From: Micromonospora eburnea
GTDB taxonomy: Bacteria; Actinomycetota; Actinomycetes; Mycobacteriales; Micromonosporaceae
Length of the DNA: 64,000 nt
Direction of reading: 5' to 3'
Assembly: GCF_900090225.1 (NCBI RefSeq)
Contig: NZ_FMHY01000002.1
Coordinates: forward strand, 5,828,001-5,892,000
The notes beneath the pieces were generated by a model. It had not been told where the DNA came from. It saw nothing but the letters and a program-made list of their open reading frames with translations, and made no database searches. Of the stretch, positions 49,878 through 60,228 are shown one piece after another. Position numbers and translations under genes: made by a program. The number at the start of each line of letters is the position of its first letter. The first letter of the stretch is position 1.

Positions 49878-50984
49878 ATGGCCCGCGGACCGACCCGAGC
49901 CGGCCGCCAGCCGGACCACCGTGGCGGCGGCCGGACCACCCGCATCCACGGCGACGGCCACCGGCCGGACCGGCGGACCGACGTGCACCGCGACGGCGGC
50001 ACCATCCGCGGCGACGGTCACCGGACCGCCGTGAACCGTGACGACAGCCGGACCATCCGGCTCCACGGCGACGGCCACCGGCCGCGGCGCCGGACCGGCA
50101 CGAACCGCGGTGACGGCCGTACCGTCCGGGCCCGCGACGGCCACCGACGCGGGCCCGCCGCGAACCGTCCCGGCGGCCCGGGGAGACCGCGCGGCCGGAC
50201 CGCCGCCGGGCTCCGGGCGGCGCTCCGGCTGGCGGCTCGGACGTCCCGCCGGCTCGTCCGCGCCGTCGGCCACGCCTCCACGGCGAGCGTCGCCACCACC
50301 GGTTCCCCGGCCCGCCCGGTGCCGGTACGGCCCACCCGACGCGCCGCCCGTTGGCGGTACGCCGCCGGGCGCGGTCCGGGCGCCCCGGTGATGGTGATCG
50401 CCACGCTGATGCTGCTGATCATGACGATGCTCGGCGTCGAGCGGGTGACCGGCGTAACCGTGCTGCCCGACCGGCTCTTCGCCGGGATACGGCCGCCGCC
50501 GAAGGGATTCCCGGTGCTGGCGGCGAGCCCGCCGACGGACATCACGATCAGCAAGCTCGACCTGCGGGCGCCGGTGCACCGGGTCGGCATCGCCCGGGAC
50601 GGCACCATCGCCGTGCCGGAGATCGAGAAGGCCGGCGAGGCCGGCTGGTACGACCAGGGGCCGACCCCCGGGCAGTACGGACCGGCGGTGATCGTCGGGC
50701 ACGTCGACACCACCACCGGGCCGGCCGTCTTCCACGACCTGAAACGGCTGGACGACGGCGACCGGGTCGAGGTGACCCGCGAGGACCACTCCGTCGCCGT
50801 CTTCGAGGTCACCTCGGTGGAACGCTACGACAAGGAGCGGCTGCCGGCGGACGAGATCTTCGGCGACTTCAGCCGGCCGAACCTGCGCCTGATCACCTGC
50901 GGCGGTCGGTGGGTGGGCGGTGCCACCGGCTACGCCGACAACCTGGTGGTCTACGCGTCCCTGGTCGACTCCCGCGGCCCGTGA
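49878..50984 (+). CDS. Class F sortase
   Basis: ATG 49878 gives 368 residues. The sortase domain (about 220-365) has AVIVGHVDT (catalytic His), LRLITCGG (catalytic Cys) and a C-terminal NLVVYASL strand; one membrane helix (VMVIATLMLLIMTMLGVERV) precedes it. The first 110 residues are an Arg/His/Asp-rich stretch with repeated HGDGHRPxRRT-like units. Class F sortases are actinobacterial transpeptidases of poorly known substrate; the preceding anchored protein is the obvious candidate partner. Confidence 0.87.
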   Translation: MARGPTRAGRQPDHRGGGRTTRIHGDGHRPDRRTDVHRDGGTIRGDGHRTAVNRDDSRTIRLHGDGHRPRRRTGTNRGDGRTVRARDGHRRGPAANRPGGPGRPRGRTAAGLRAALRLAARTSRRLVRAVGHASTASVATTGSPARPVPVRPTRRAARWRYAAGRGPGAPVMVIATLMLLIMTMLGVERVTGVTVLPDRLFAGIRPPPKGFPVLAASPPTDITISKLDLRAPVHRVGIARDGTIAVPEIEKAGEAGWYDQGPTPGQYGPAVIVGHVDTTTGPAVFHDLKRLDDGDRVEVTREDHSVAVFEVTSVERYDKERLPADEIFGDFSRPNLRLITCGGRWVGGATGYADNLVVYASLVDSRGP

Positions 50985-50992
50985 GCCGGGCC

Positions 50993-51532
50993 TCAGGCGG
51001 CCTCGGGCTCCGGCTCGCGCAGGTCCAGCCAGTCCGCCCAGCGCGGATCCGGCGCGCGGTGGCCCAGCACCCGCCACGCCGTCCCTTTCGGGGCGGCCGG
51101 GAGACTGTAGAGCGGCCAGCCCAGCTCGGCCGGGGTCTTGTCGCCTTTGGTGTGGTTGCAGCGGGCGCACGCGGCGACCACGTTCTCCCAGTCGTGCCGG
51201 CCACCCCGGCTGCGGGGAAAGACGTGGTCGATGGTCTCCGCCGGCCCCCGGCAGTAGGCGCAGCGCCAGCCGTCCCGGGCGAAGACCGCCCGACGGGAGA
51301 GCCCGACGTGGGTGCGGTAGGGAACCCGGACGTAGCGGGTGAGCCGGACCACCGAGGGCACCGGAAGGGCGCTGCGGGCGCTGTGCAGGATGCCGTCGCC
51401 GTCGGCGACGCAGACGGCCTTGGCCGACAGCACGAGGATCGCGGCGCGACGCACCGACACGACACACAGCGGCTCGTAGGTGGCGTTGAGAACCAGTGCG
51501 CCGGAGCCCGCCGTGGGTCGTATGTCAGGCAT
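50993..51532 (-). CDS. HNH endonuclease
   Basis: ATG 51532 (GGAGG upstream) gives 179 residues. The C-terminal HNH domain shows CAYCRGPAETIDHVFPRSRGGRHDWENVVAACARCNHTKGDKTPAELGW with two CxxC zinc knuckles, and the N-terminal part (LVLNATYEPLCVVSVRRAAILVLSAKAV) is the usual actinobacterial extension. This single-copy family is widespread in actinomycete chromosomes; its biological role is unclear. It is convergent with the sortase gene. Confidence 0.9.
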   Translation of the reverse strand: MPDIRPTAGSGALVLNATYEPLCVVSVRRAAILVLSAKAVCVADGDGILHSARSALPVPSVVRLTRYVRVPYRTHVGLSRRAVFARDGWRCAYCRGPAETIDHVFPRSRGGRHDWENVVAACARCNHTKGDKTPAELGWPLYSLPAAPKGTAWRVLGHRAPDPRWADWLDLREPEPEAA

Positions 51533-51821
51533 CGTGCTCACCCTCCCGGTCCAGCCGTTCCCGCCGCCGCCGCGCCGGGACGCGCCCCGCGGGCAGCAGG
51601 GGACCGCACCGACACCGGCCGGTCCACCGACGTCCGTTGCGCCAATCGTCCCTGATCGGGCCCCGGATTGCACGTAGTAATCCGGGGTACCCCTCGAGAC
51701 GGGTCTCCCGGTGTGCCACCATGACCGGTTCCGCCCCGCATAACCGGCTGCCCGGGCGGCCCGCGCCATCCGCCGGTGGGGCAGCAGCCGACACCCGGCG
51801 GCCTTGCGGTACGAAAGCAGG

Positions 51822-52871
51822 GTGAGTGCCACCCATCTAATGCTCCGCGACCTGACCGCCGCGACCGCCGCCGAGCCGCCCTCGCCCGAGTGCCAGGCCG
51901 ACCCGTGGTGCAAGAACGTCTACGACCTGACCCACTCGGCGTGGTTCGCCGAGGGCAGCTACTGGATCGTGCTGAAACCGCTGCGGGTCATCCTGATCCT
52001 GCTGCTGGCCTTCGCCGCCCGCTGGGCGCTGCACCGGACGATCAACCGGCTGGTCCGGACCACCACCGAGGGCGCCATGCCCACCCTGCTCAAGCCGCTG
52101 CGGGAGCGGATTCCCAGCGCCGCGGTGAACCCGGAGCAGTTCGTGCCGGAACGCCGGCGCCAGCGCGCCGAGGCGATCGGGTCCGTGCTGCGCAGCATGG
52201 TCACCGCGTTCATCTTCGGCATCGCGCTGCTGATGGTGCTGAAGGAGTTCAGCTTCGACCTGGCCCCGCTGCTGGCCAGCGCGGGCATCGCCGGCGTGGC
52301 CCTCGGCTTCGGCGCGCAGAGCCTGGTCAAGGACCTGATCGCCGGCCTGTTCATGCTGATCGAGGACCAGTACGGCGTCGGCGACAACGTCGACCTGGGC
52401 CAGGCGACCGGTGTGGTGGAGGCGGTCGGCCTGCGGGTCACCACCATCCGCGACGGCCGCGGGGTGCTCTGGTACATCCGTAACGGCGAGATCGTCCGGG
52501 TCGGCAACAAGAGCCAGGGCTGGGCCCTGGTCGTGGTGGACCTGCCGATCGGCTTCGCCAGCACCGAGGAGGCCACCGCGGTGCTGCGTACGGCGGCGGC
52601 CTCGGTGGCGATGGATCCCGAGCTGGCGTCCGAGATCGTCGAGGAGCCGGAGGTGCTCGGTGTCGAACAGATCACCGTGGACGGCGCGGTGATCCGTACG
52701 GTGGTCAAGACGACCGCGGACGGGCAGTTCGCGGTCGGCCGGGAACTGCGCCGCCGGCTGGCGGAGGCGTTGGAGAACTCCGGCATCACCGCCCAGATCG
52801 CGGCGGCGCGGCTCTATCCGGGGGTGCCGGCCTCCGCCCCGGGCGAGACGGGTGCCGGGGGTCCGACCTGA
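51822..52871 (+). CDS. MscS-type mechanosensitive channel
   Basis: GTG 51822 gives 349 residues. After a polar start, membrane helices include YWIVLKPLRVILILLLAFAARW, MVTAFIFGIALLMVLK and the pore-lining LLASAGIAGVALGFGAQSLVKDLIAGLFMLIEDQYGVGD, the classic TM3 region of MscS. The cytoplasmic beta and alpha/beta domains follow. It should release solutes on hypo-osmotic shock. TTG 51804 and ATG 51840 are other possible starts. Confidence 0.9.
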   Translation: MSATHLMLRDLTAATAAEPPSPECQADPWCKNVYDLTHSAWFAEGSYWIVLKPLRVILILLLAFAARWALHRTINRLVRTTTEGAMPTLLKPLRERIPSAAVNPEQFVPERRRQRAEAIGSVLRSMVTAFIFGIALLMVLKEFSFDLAPLLASAGIAGVALGFGAQSLVKDLIAGLFMLIEDQYGVGDNVDLGQATGVVEAVGLRVTTIRDGRGVLWYIRNGEIVRVGNKSQGWALVVVDLPIGFASTEEATAVLRTAAASVAMDPELASEIVEEPEVLGVEQITVDGAVIRTVVKTTADGQFAVGRELRRRLAEALENSGITAQIAAARLYPGVPASAPGETGAGGPT

Positions 52872-53028
52872 CCCTGGACGCGGCCACCCGGTCCGGTTCG
52901 GGGGGACGATTTCAGGGGTCGCGCGCCAGCCGACCCCTCGGGTATCGTCCGTTCGTTCAGTCGGAGATGCGACGATCAATTCGTTCACCCTAGCCAGTTG
53001 GCGGACGATCGGGCAGAATCCGGTGAAC

Positions 53029-53048
53029 ACGCTCCCCTGGGAGCGTGC
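53029..53048. promoter_or_regulatory. Perfect 9-bp inverted repeat upstream of the MFS gene
   Basis: CACGCTCCC, CT, GGGAGCGTG: a 20-base palindrome 88 bases before the MFS start and 158 bases after the MscS stop. The short centre favours a protein-binding operator over a terminator, though either is possible. Confidence 0.45.
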
Positions 53049-53135
53049 TCGTGTCCTCGCTGATCCGTAGATCTGACGACGGTTCCCGGTCGGGCCACCA
53101 CGAGAGGTCGGCCCCCGGGGACGATGGAGGCGACG

Positions 53136-54473
53136 GTGTCCGACGAGCGACCCGCCCAGGAGGGCCCGGCCACCTTTCGCGATGTCTTCAGCCAGGCGGA
53201 GTTCCGCGCCCTCTTCACGGCCAACGCCCTGTCCTGGATCGGCGACTACATCGCCAAGGCCGCGGTCACCGTCCTGGTCTACCGGGAGACCCAGTCGGTG
53301 GCGCTCTCCGCCGCCGCGTTCGCGGTCAGCTACCTGCCCTGGCTGCTCGGCGGCCCGCTGCTGTCCGCGCTCGCCGAACGGCACCGCTACCGACAGGTGA
53401 TGGTGGCCTGCGACCTGCTCCGCATGGCGGTGATGGCGCTGGTGGCCGTGCCCGGGACACCCCCCTGGGCCATCCTCGCCCTGATCTTCGCCGCCACACT
53501 GGCCAATCCGCCGAGCCAGGCCGCGCGGTCCGCGCTGATGCCGCACATCCTCGTCGGTGACCGGCTGGTGGTGGGCCTGTCGATCACCACGAGCAGCGGC
53601 CAGGCCGCCCAGGTCGTGGGCTACCTGGTCGGCGCGGCCATCGCCGCGGCCAGCCCCGCCACCGCGCTGCTGATCAACGCGGGCACCTTCGCCGTGTCGG
53701 CTGCGCTGGTCCAGTTCGGGCTCCGTGACCGGCCGCCCGCGATGACCGCCGCCCACCGCAGTCACCTGCTGCGCGAGACCGCCCAGGGCTTCCGGATCGT
53801 CTTCGGTAAGCCGGTCCTGCGGGCCATCGCCGTGCTGGCGTTCAGCGCGATGGTCTTCTCGATCGTGCCGGAGGGCCTCGCCGCGGCGTGGGCCGCCGAG
53901 CGGAGCGGAAACCTGGGCGCCGGCGCCGCCCAGGCGGTCATCATGGCCGCCAACCCGGTCGGCTACATCCTCGGCGGCCTGCTGATCGGTCGGCTCGTCG
54001 CCCCGGCCCGCCGGCTGGCGCTGATCCGGCCGCTGGCGGTGCTCGCTCCCGCGGTGCTGATTCCCGCGCTACTCGACCCACCACCGCTCCTGGTCGCACT
54101 CCTCGCGGCCGCCTGCGGCTTCGCGGTGGGCGGGTTGTTGCCGGTGGTCAACGGCCTCTTCGTCCGCGCCCTGCCCGACGGCTACCGGGCCCGGGCGTTC
54201 GGCGTGATGGCCAGCGGCACGCAGATCATCCAGGGTGCGGCGGTGCTGGCCACCGGGGCGCTCGCCGAGCGGTTCGCCATCCCTGCGGTGGTGGGCGTGT
54301 GGAGCGCCGCCGGAATGGCCCTGATGCTCGTGGCGGCAGCCGCCTGGCCGCGCGCGGAGACGGTGGCGGCGGCCATCGAGGCCGCCTCGGCCGGGACGGC
54401 CGACGCCGGCGGTAAGCAGGTCTCCCCGCCCCGGGCCGGCACCTCCGCCGCGGCCGGCGCCGCCAGCCGGTGA
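53136..54473 (+). CDS. MFS transporter
   Basis: GTG 53136 with GGAGG five bases upstream (ATG 53124 is an alternative) gives 445 residues with about 12 hydrophobic segments. The first (FRALFTANALSWIGDYIAKAAVTVLVY) and the loop LAERHRYRQVM resemble MFS drug-efflux proteins of the DHA/EntS-like type. The substrate is unknown. The C-terminus is an Ala/Gly-rich tail. No regulator gene is adjacent, but a palindrome lies upstream. Confidence 0.88.
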   Translation: MSDERPAQEGPATFRDVFSQAEFRALFTANALSWIGDYIAKAAVTVLVYRETQSVALSAAAFAVSYLPWLLGGPLLSALAERHRYRQVMVACDLLRMAVMALVAVPGTPPWAILALIFAATLANPPSQAARSALMPHILVGDRLVVGLSITTSSGQAAQVVGYLVGAAIAAASPATALLINAGTFAVSAALVQFGLRDRPPAMTAAHRSHLLRETAQGFRIVFGKPVLRAIAVLAFSAMVFSIVPEGLAAAWAAERSGNLGAGAAQAVIMAANPVGYILGGLLIGRLVAPARRLALIRPLAVLAPAVLIPALLDPPPLLVALLAAACGFAVGGLLPVVNGLFVRALPDGYRARAFGVMASGTQIIQGAAVLATGALAERFAIPAVVGVWSAAGMALMLVAAAAWPRAETVAAAIEAASAGTADAGGKQVSPPRAGTSAAAGAASR

Positions 54474-54494
54474 CCTGACTCGCTGCCGAGCGGT

Positions 54495-54516
54495 GGCCGG
54501 CGGTCGGTCGCCGGCC
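54495..54516. terminator. Hairpin between the MFS and globin genes
   Basis: GGCCGGCG (54495-54502), GTCGGT loop, CGCCGGCC (54509-54516): an eight-bp GC stem in the 63-base spacer, without a T tract. Confidence 0.5.
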
Positions 54517-54536
54517 GCACCTGGCAGGATGGAACG

Positions 54537-54947
54537 GTGACTTCCTCAGGCGAGTCGATGACCCTCTTCGAGGCGATCGGCGGCGAACCCGCCTTCCGCA
54601 AGCTGGTGGACGAGTTCTATGTCGGCGTCGCCACCGACCCGCTGTTGCGGCCGATGTACCCGGAGGAGGACCTCGGCCCGGCCGCCGACCGGCTCACCCT
54701 CTTCCTCATGCAGTACTGGGGCGGCCCGCACACCTACTCGGAGCAGCGCGGCCACCCGCGGCTGCGGATGCGGCACGCCCCGTTCCGGATCGGCGTGGCC
54801 GAGCGGGACGCCTGGCTGCGCCACATGCGCCGGGCCGTGGACCGGCTGGACCTGCCGCCGGAAATCGCCGCCGAGCTGTGGAACTACCTGGAGCGGGCCG
54901 CGTACTTCCTGGTCAACGTCGTGGAGGACCCGGCCGCCGGGGCCTGA
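54537..54947 (+). CDS. glbO: Truncated haemoglobin, group II (GlbO-like)
   Basis: GTG 54537 gives 136 residues of 2-over-2 globin fold: TLFEAIGGEPAFRKLVDEFYVGVATDPLLRPMYPEEDLGPAADRLTLFLMQYWGG includes the B10 Tyr-type and CD1 region. HAPFRIG carries the proximal His F8, and the G8 Trp appears in AELWNYLERAAYF. GlbO binds O2 and may detoxify NO/peroxide or deliver oxygen. It appears to be a single gene, convergent with the YbjN-like gene. Confidence 0.92.
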   Translation: MTSSGESMTLFEAIGGEPAFRKLVDEFYVGVATDPLLRPMYPEEDLGPAADRLTLFLMQYWGGPHTYSEQRGHPRLRMRHAPFRIGVAERDAWLRHMRRAVDRLDLPPEIAAELWNYLERAAYFLVNVVEDPAAGA

Positions 54948-54998
54948 CGGCGGCCGGCCACCCGGCACGGTCGAGGCCGGGGCCCCGGCCGTGCGCGA

Positions 54999-55520
54999 TC
55001 AGAGCAGGGCGCCCTCGTCGTGCAGCCAGTCCACGAAGGTGGTGGCCACCGCCGCACCGCAGTCGAGCATCTCGACCAGCAGCGCGTCGTGGGTCCCGGC
55101 ACCGAGCGGAACCTGGAGTTCCGCGTAGATCGGGAGCTGGCCCCGCTCGGTCGGGTCGCCGATGTACGCCTTGCAGAATCGGCGGGTGTGGTTCCACTCG
55201 TTGACCACCCGGTAGGCCCGGTCGGCCCAGTCCGGTGGCACCGTCGCGTGTGGACGGGCCCGCATCACCAGGATCTCGTCGTCCGGGCCCTCCAGGGCGA
55301 CCAGCACCGCGTGCCGCTCCCACATGGCCAGCAGGTTGCCGTCGCCGTCGGCCAGGTAGCGCACGTCGAGCAGGTCGAGCGCGTCACAGACCCGGCTGAG
55401 GGTGACCGGGGCGACGGTGGCCGGCATGTCGGCGATCACCGACCGTTCGGCGGCCGGCGTGTCGTCTTCCGGTTGACGGGGGGCCGGTGCCGATGGTCCG
55501 ACCTGGACGGTTTCCTCCAC
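54999..55520 (-). CDS. YbjN-domain protein
   Basis: GTG 55520 gives 173 residues; an extension to ATG 55589 is possible. After a disordered Pro/Asp-rich start it has the YbjN/T3SS-chaperone-like fold: LSRVCDALDLLDVRYLADGDGNLLAMWERHAVLVALEG, WADRAYRVVNEWNHTRRFCKAY and LPIYAELQVPLGAGTHDALLVEML. Two such genes are common in actinomycetes; the role is unknown. Confidence 0.8.
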   Translation of the reverse strand: MEETVQVGPSAPAPRQPEDDTPAAERSVIADMPATVAPVTLSRVCDALDLLDVRYLADGDGNLLAMWERHAVLVALEGPDDEILVMRARPHATVPPDWADRAYRVVNEWNHTRRFCKAYIGDPTERGQLPIYAELQVPLGAGTHDALLVEMLDCGAAVATTFVDWLHDEGALL

Positions 55521-55720
55521 TGTGATCCCGCTTCGAGTTTCCGGGTCGCCGCCACCGGCGGAACCTGGGCGCCATGACCACCACGGCATCGCTCGCGCAC
55601 CTCACTCCCCAGCGGATCCACTTGCCTACAGTGCGTTGGATCCGAGGATGGACGGTACCCGGACAGCCGGGTTGAGGCATCCCCCCAACGGCCGCCCCAG
55701 ACCGGAAGGATGAACGGGGG

Positions 55721-56380
55721 TCACCCGTTCGGATGAGTGATAACGGGCGTCAGGCTAAGCTCGGCGACCTTCCGCGACCAAGCGGCTCCGTACGGTCCAA
55801 TCAGTCCGACCCATCGGCCGGCGATGCGTACCTGGACGTCGCCGGCGCCGAGGAAGCCCATCCGGACCAGACCCTGGACCAGCCGTTGCGGCACCTCCAC
55901 CGGCACGTCCGGCGCGGCGTCCGGGGTGACCACGACCGCGACGTGGTCCAGCAACGCGTCCCGCAGCGCGCGTTGCCCCACCGCCCGGCCCGCCACACCG
56001 TGCGCGACCGCCTCGCGCAGCGTCCCGGCCGCCGCCGCGGCGATCCGGCGCACCTCCTCGGCGGGCAGCGTCTCCACCGCCCGGCTGGCCGGTGGCGGCA
56101 GCGGCCAACGCCACCCGTCGTCCCGGCGCCGGGGCAGCGCGGCCCCGCCCGCCGCCAGCTCGGCCAGCAGTTCGCCGGCGGCGACGGTGACGTCACCGGG
56201 GGCCACCCCGGTGACCGTACGGGCCACCAGGACGTCCCACGGCAGCCGGGCCCAGAGGGAGGTACGCCCCGCCCCGGGAACCGGCCGGAGCCGGACCAGG
56301 GCGGCCGGGTCCAGCCGGACCAGCCGGGCCAGGAAGGCACCCGCGTCGGCCACCCCGTCCAGCCCGTGCCCGGCGGTCAT
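55721..56380 (-). CDS. Conserved hypothetical protein
   Basis: ATG 56380 gives 219 residues. The sequence is Ala/Arg/Val-rich with segments LVRLDPAALVRLRPVPGAGRTSLWARLPWDVLVARTV and ALLDHVAVVVTPDA, and the C-terminal WVGLIGPYGAAWSRK. This family is conserved in Micromonosporaceae and relatives, to my knowledge without function. It overlaps the thioesterase stop by four bases, so the two are co-translated. Confidence 0.75.
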   Translation of the reverse strand: MTAGHGLDGVADAGAFLARLVRLDPAALVRLRPVPGAGRTSLWARLPWDVLVARTVTGVAPGDVTVAAGELLAELAAGGAALPRRRDDGWRWPLPPPASRAVETLPAEEVRRIAAAAAGTLREAVAHGVAGRAVGQRALRDALLDHVAVVVTPDAAPDVPVEVPQRLVQGLVRMGFLGAGDVQVRIAGRWVGLIGPYGAAWSRKVAELSLTPVITHPNG

Positions 56381-56820
56381 GCCGGCAGCCCCGGGGCGTA
56401 CCGGAGCAGGAAGGCGCGCTCCTCCTCGGTGACCCGGCGGGGCCGCTGCGCGGCCAGGTCGTACGGGACCAGCACGGAGCGGGCCCGGCTGGCGAGCACC
56501 TCGCCGTCGTACAGCTCGTAGGCGACGGTGAACGAGGCGGCCCGCAGCTCCTCCACCCAGAGCTCGATCCGGACCGTGGGTGCCGCCTCCTCGGTGGCCC
56601 GGCCCAGCGCGTAGTCGACCGGGCGCAGGTAGTCGACCTCGTGCCGGCGGATGACCACCCCGTCGGTGAACGAGCCCACTCCCCACGCCCGGCCGCCGGT
56701 GAACATCAACGCCACCCGCGCCTCCTCGTAAAGGGTGAGGAAGCGCGCGTTGTTGACGTGCCCGTACGCGTCCAGGTCGGACCAGCGCAGCGTGCAGTGG
56801 TAGACGAACCGGTCAGACAA
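56377..56820 (-). CDS. Acyl-CoA thioesterase (hotdog fold, YbgC/4HBT-like)
   Basis: TTG 56820 gives 147 residues with the 4HBT signature LRWSDLDAYGHVNNARFLTLYEEARV (catalytic Asp in SDLDAYGHVNN) and DYLRPVDYAL. It should hydrolyse acyl-CoA thioesters; the chain specificity is not evident. It begins 13 bases after the ettA stop. No strong ribosome binding site precedes the TTG. Confidence 0.88.
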   Translation of the reverse strand: MSDRFVYHCTLRWSDLDAYGHVNNARFLTLYEEARVALMFTGGRAWGVGSFTDGVVIRRHEVDYLRPVDYALGRATEEAAPTVRIELWVEELRAASFTVAYELYDGEVLASRARSVLVPYDLAAQRPRRVTEEERAFLLRYAPGLPA

Positions 56821-56833
56821 GGATCGACACCGG

Positions 56834-58510
<1,677 letters not shown>

Positions 58511-58827
58511 GGTGCGGGCTACCTCCGTCGGTTACGATCGCCATCTTGCGGCGCGGGCGCGGGCCGCGGTTGCGCCCGCCGCCGCCGGCCGGGAGCCGGC
58601 CACGCGCACGTCAGCGTCAATCCTGACAGGTACGCCCCGCTCCGCCCACATCGCCCCGCCACGGCGTACCGGACGGGTCCACGGAGATCGGGAATGTCAG
58701 CAAGATCACGATCACGGTTCGGCGGTTCGGGGACGGGTAGGTAAGTCCGGCACGGGGGAACAGACGCCGCAGCTACGCTCAGTACGCTCATCGCGGTGGA
58801 CCCGTCAGCACCCGGAGGTGGCCGATC
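58511..58827. other. Divergent promoter region between ettA and otsA
   Basis: A 317-base spacer with no gene. The otsA ribosome binding site GGAGGTGG is at 58814-58821, before GTG 58828. Promoters of both genes must lie here, but I cannot identify -35/-10 elements with confidence. Confidence 0.5.
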
Positions 58828-60228
58828 GTGACCGTCCGTAGCTCCTTTGTCGTAGTGGCGAACCGCCTGCCGGTCGACGAGGTGAGCACACCCGAGGGAC
58901 GGCAGTGGCGGCGAAGCCCGGGCGGGCTGGTCACCGCGCTGCACCCCGTCCTCGCCGAGCACCAGGGCACCTGGGTCGGCTGGGCCGGCGGCACCGGCGC
59001 CGCCCCGGAGCCGTTCGACCTGGAGGGGATCCGCCTGCACCCGGTGCCGCTGAGCGCCGAGGAACTGGAGCGTTACTACGAGGGGCAGTCCAACGCGACC
59101 ATCTGGCCGCTCTACCACGACGCGGTCGAGACGCCCGCGTACAAGCGCCGGTGGCGGGAGGCGTACCGGCTGGTCAACGCCCGGTTCGCGGAGGCCGCGG
59201 CGGATGTCGCGGCCGAGGGCGCGACGGTCTGGGTGCAGGACTACCAGCTCCAGCTCGTCCCGGCGATGCTCCGCGAGCTGCGCCCGGACCTGCGGATCGG
59301 GTTCTTCCTGCACATCCCGTTCCCGCCGATCGAGCTGTTCATGCAGATGCCGTTCCGCACCGAGATCCTGCGCGGCCTGCTCGGCGCCGATCTGGTCGGT
59401 TTCCAGCAACGGCTGGCGGCGCAGAACTTCGTCCGGCTCGCCCGGCACCTGCTCGGCCTGCGCTACGAGGGGCAGATGATCCAGGTCGACGGTCGACGCG
59501 TCAAGGCCGGCGCCTTCCCCATCTCCATCGATACGAAGGAGATGGAGCGGATGGCCGCCGACCCGACGATCCAGGCCCGGGCCAAAGAGATCCGCGAGGA
59601 GTTGGGCAACCCCCGGACGATCGTGCTCGGCGTCGACCGGCTCGACTACACCAAGGGCATCGAACTCCGGCTGAAGGCCTTCCGTGAACTCCTCGCTGAC
59701 GGAAAGTTGACAGTTCCCGACGCGGTTATGGTGCAGGTCGCCACCCCGAGCCGCGAGCGCGTCGAGCACTACCAGGCACTACGGGTAAAGGTGGAACGCG
59801 AGGTTGGCCGGATTAACGGCGAATTCGGACGGGTGGGCGTGCCGGCAGTGCATTATCTGCATCAGTCGTACAGTCGCTCCGAACTCGCCGCGATGTACGT
59901 CGCGGCAGACGTCATGATGGTGACCCCGCTGCGAGACGGAATGAATCTGGTGGCCAAGGAGTACGTGGCATCGCGCGCCGACCAGGGCGGCGCGCTCGTG
60001 CTCAGTGAGTTCGCCGGCGCCGCGACAGAGCTGCGCCAGGCGTTTTTGTGTAACCCCCACGACCCCGACGCGGTCAAGGACGCGCTGCTGCGCGCCGTGC
60101 ACGTCGAGAGACCGGAGGCCCGCCGGCGCATGCGGATCATGCAGCGCCACCTGCGTACCCACGACGTCGGGCACTGGGCCACGTCGTTCCTGACCGAACT
60201 CGGTGTGCCGGATGCGGAGGCCGCGTGA
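58828..60228 (+). CDS. otsA: Trehalose-6-phosphate synthase
   Basis: A 466-residue GT20 enzyme: VVVANRLPVDE at the start, the nucleotide loop RRSPGGLVTALHP, VWVQDYQLQLVPAMLR, IGFFLHIPFPPIELFMQMPFR and DRLDYTKGIELRLKAF. It makes trehalose 6-phosphate from a nucleotide-sugar glucose donor and glucose 6-phosphate. GTG was chosen for its ribosome binding site. The stop overlaps the next gene's start by four bases, coupling it to the phosphatase. Confidence 0.96.
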   Translation: MTVRSSFVVVANRLPVDEVSTPEGRQWRRSPGGLVTALHPVLAEHQGTWVGWAGGTGAAPEPFDLEGIRLHPVPLSAEELERYYEGQSNATIWPLYHDAVETPAYKRRWREAYRLVNARFAEAAADVAAEGATVWVQDYQLQLVPAMLRELRPDLRIGFFLHIPFPPIELFMQMPFRTEILRGLLGADLVGFQQRLAAQNFVRLARHLLGLRYEGQMIQVDGRRVKAGAFPISIDTKEMERMAADPTIQARAKEIREELGNPRTIVLGVDRLDYTKGIELRLKAFRELLADGKLTVPDAVMVQVATPSRERVEHYQALRVKVEREVGRINGEFGRVGVPAVHYLHQSYSRSELAAMYVAADVMMVTPLRDGMNLVAKEYVASRADQGGALVLSEFAGAATELRQAFLCNPHDPDAVKDALLRAVHVERPEARRRMRIMQRHLRTHDVGHWATSFLTELGVPDAEAA

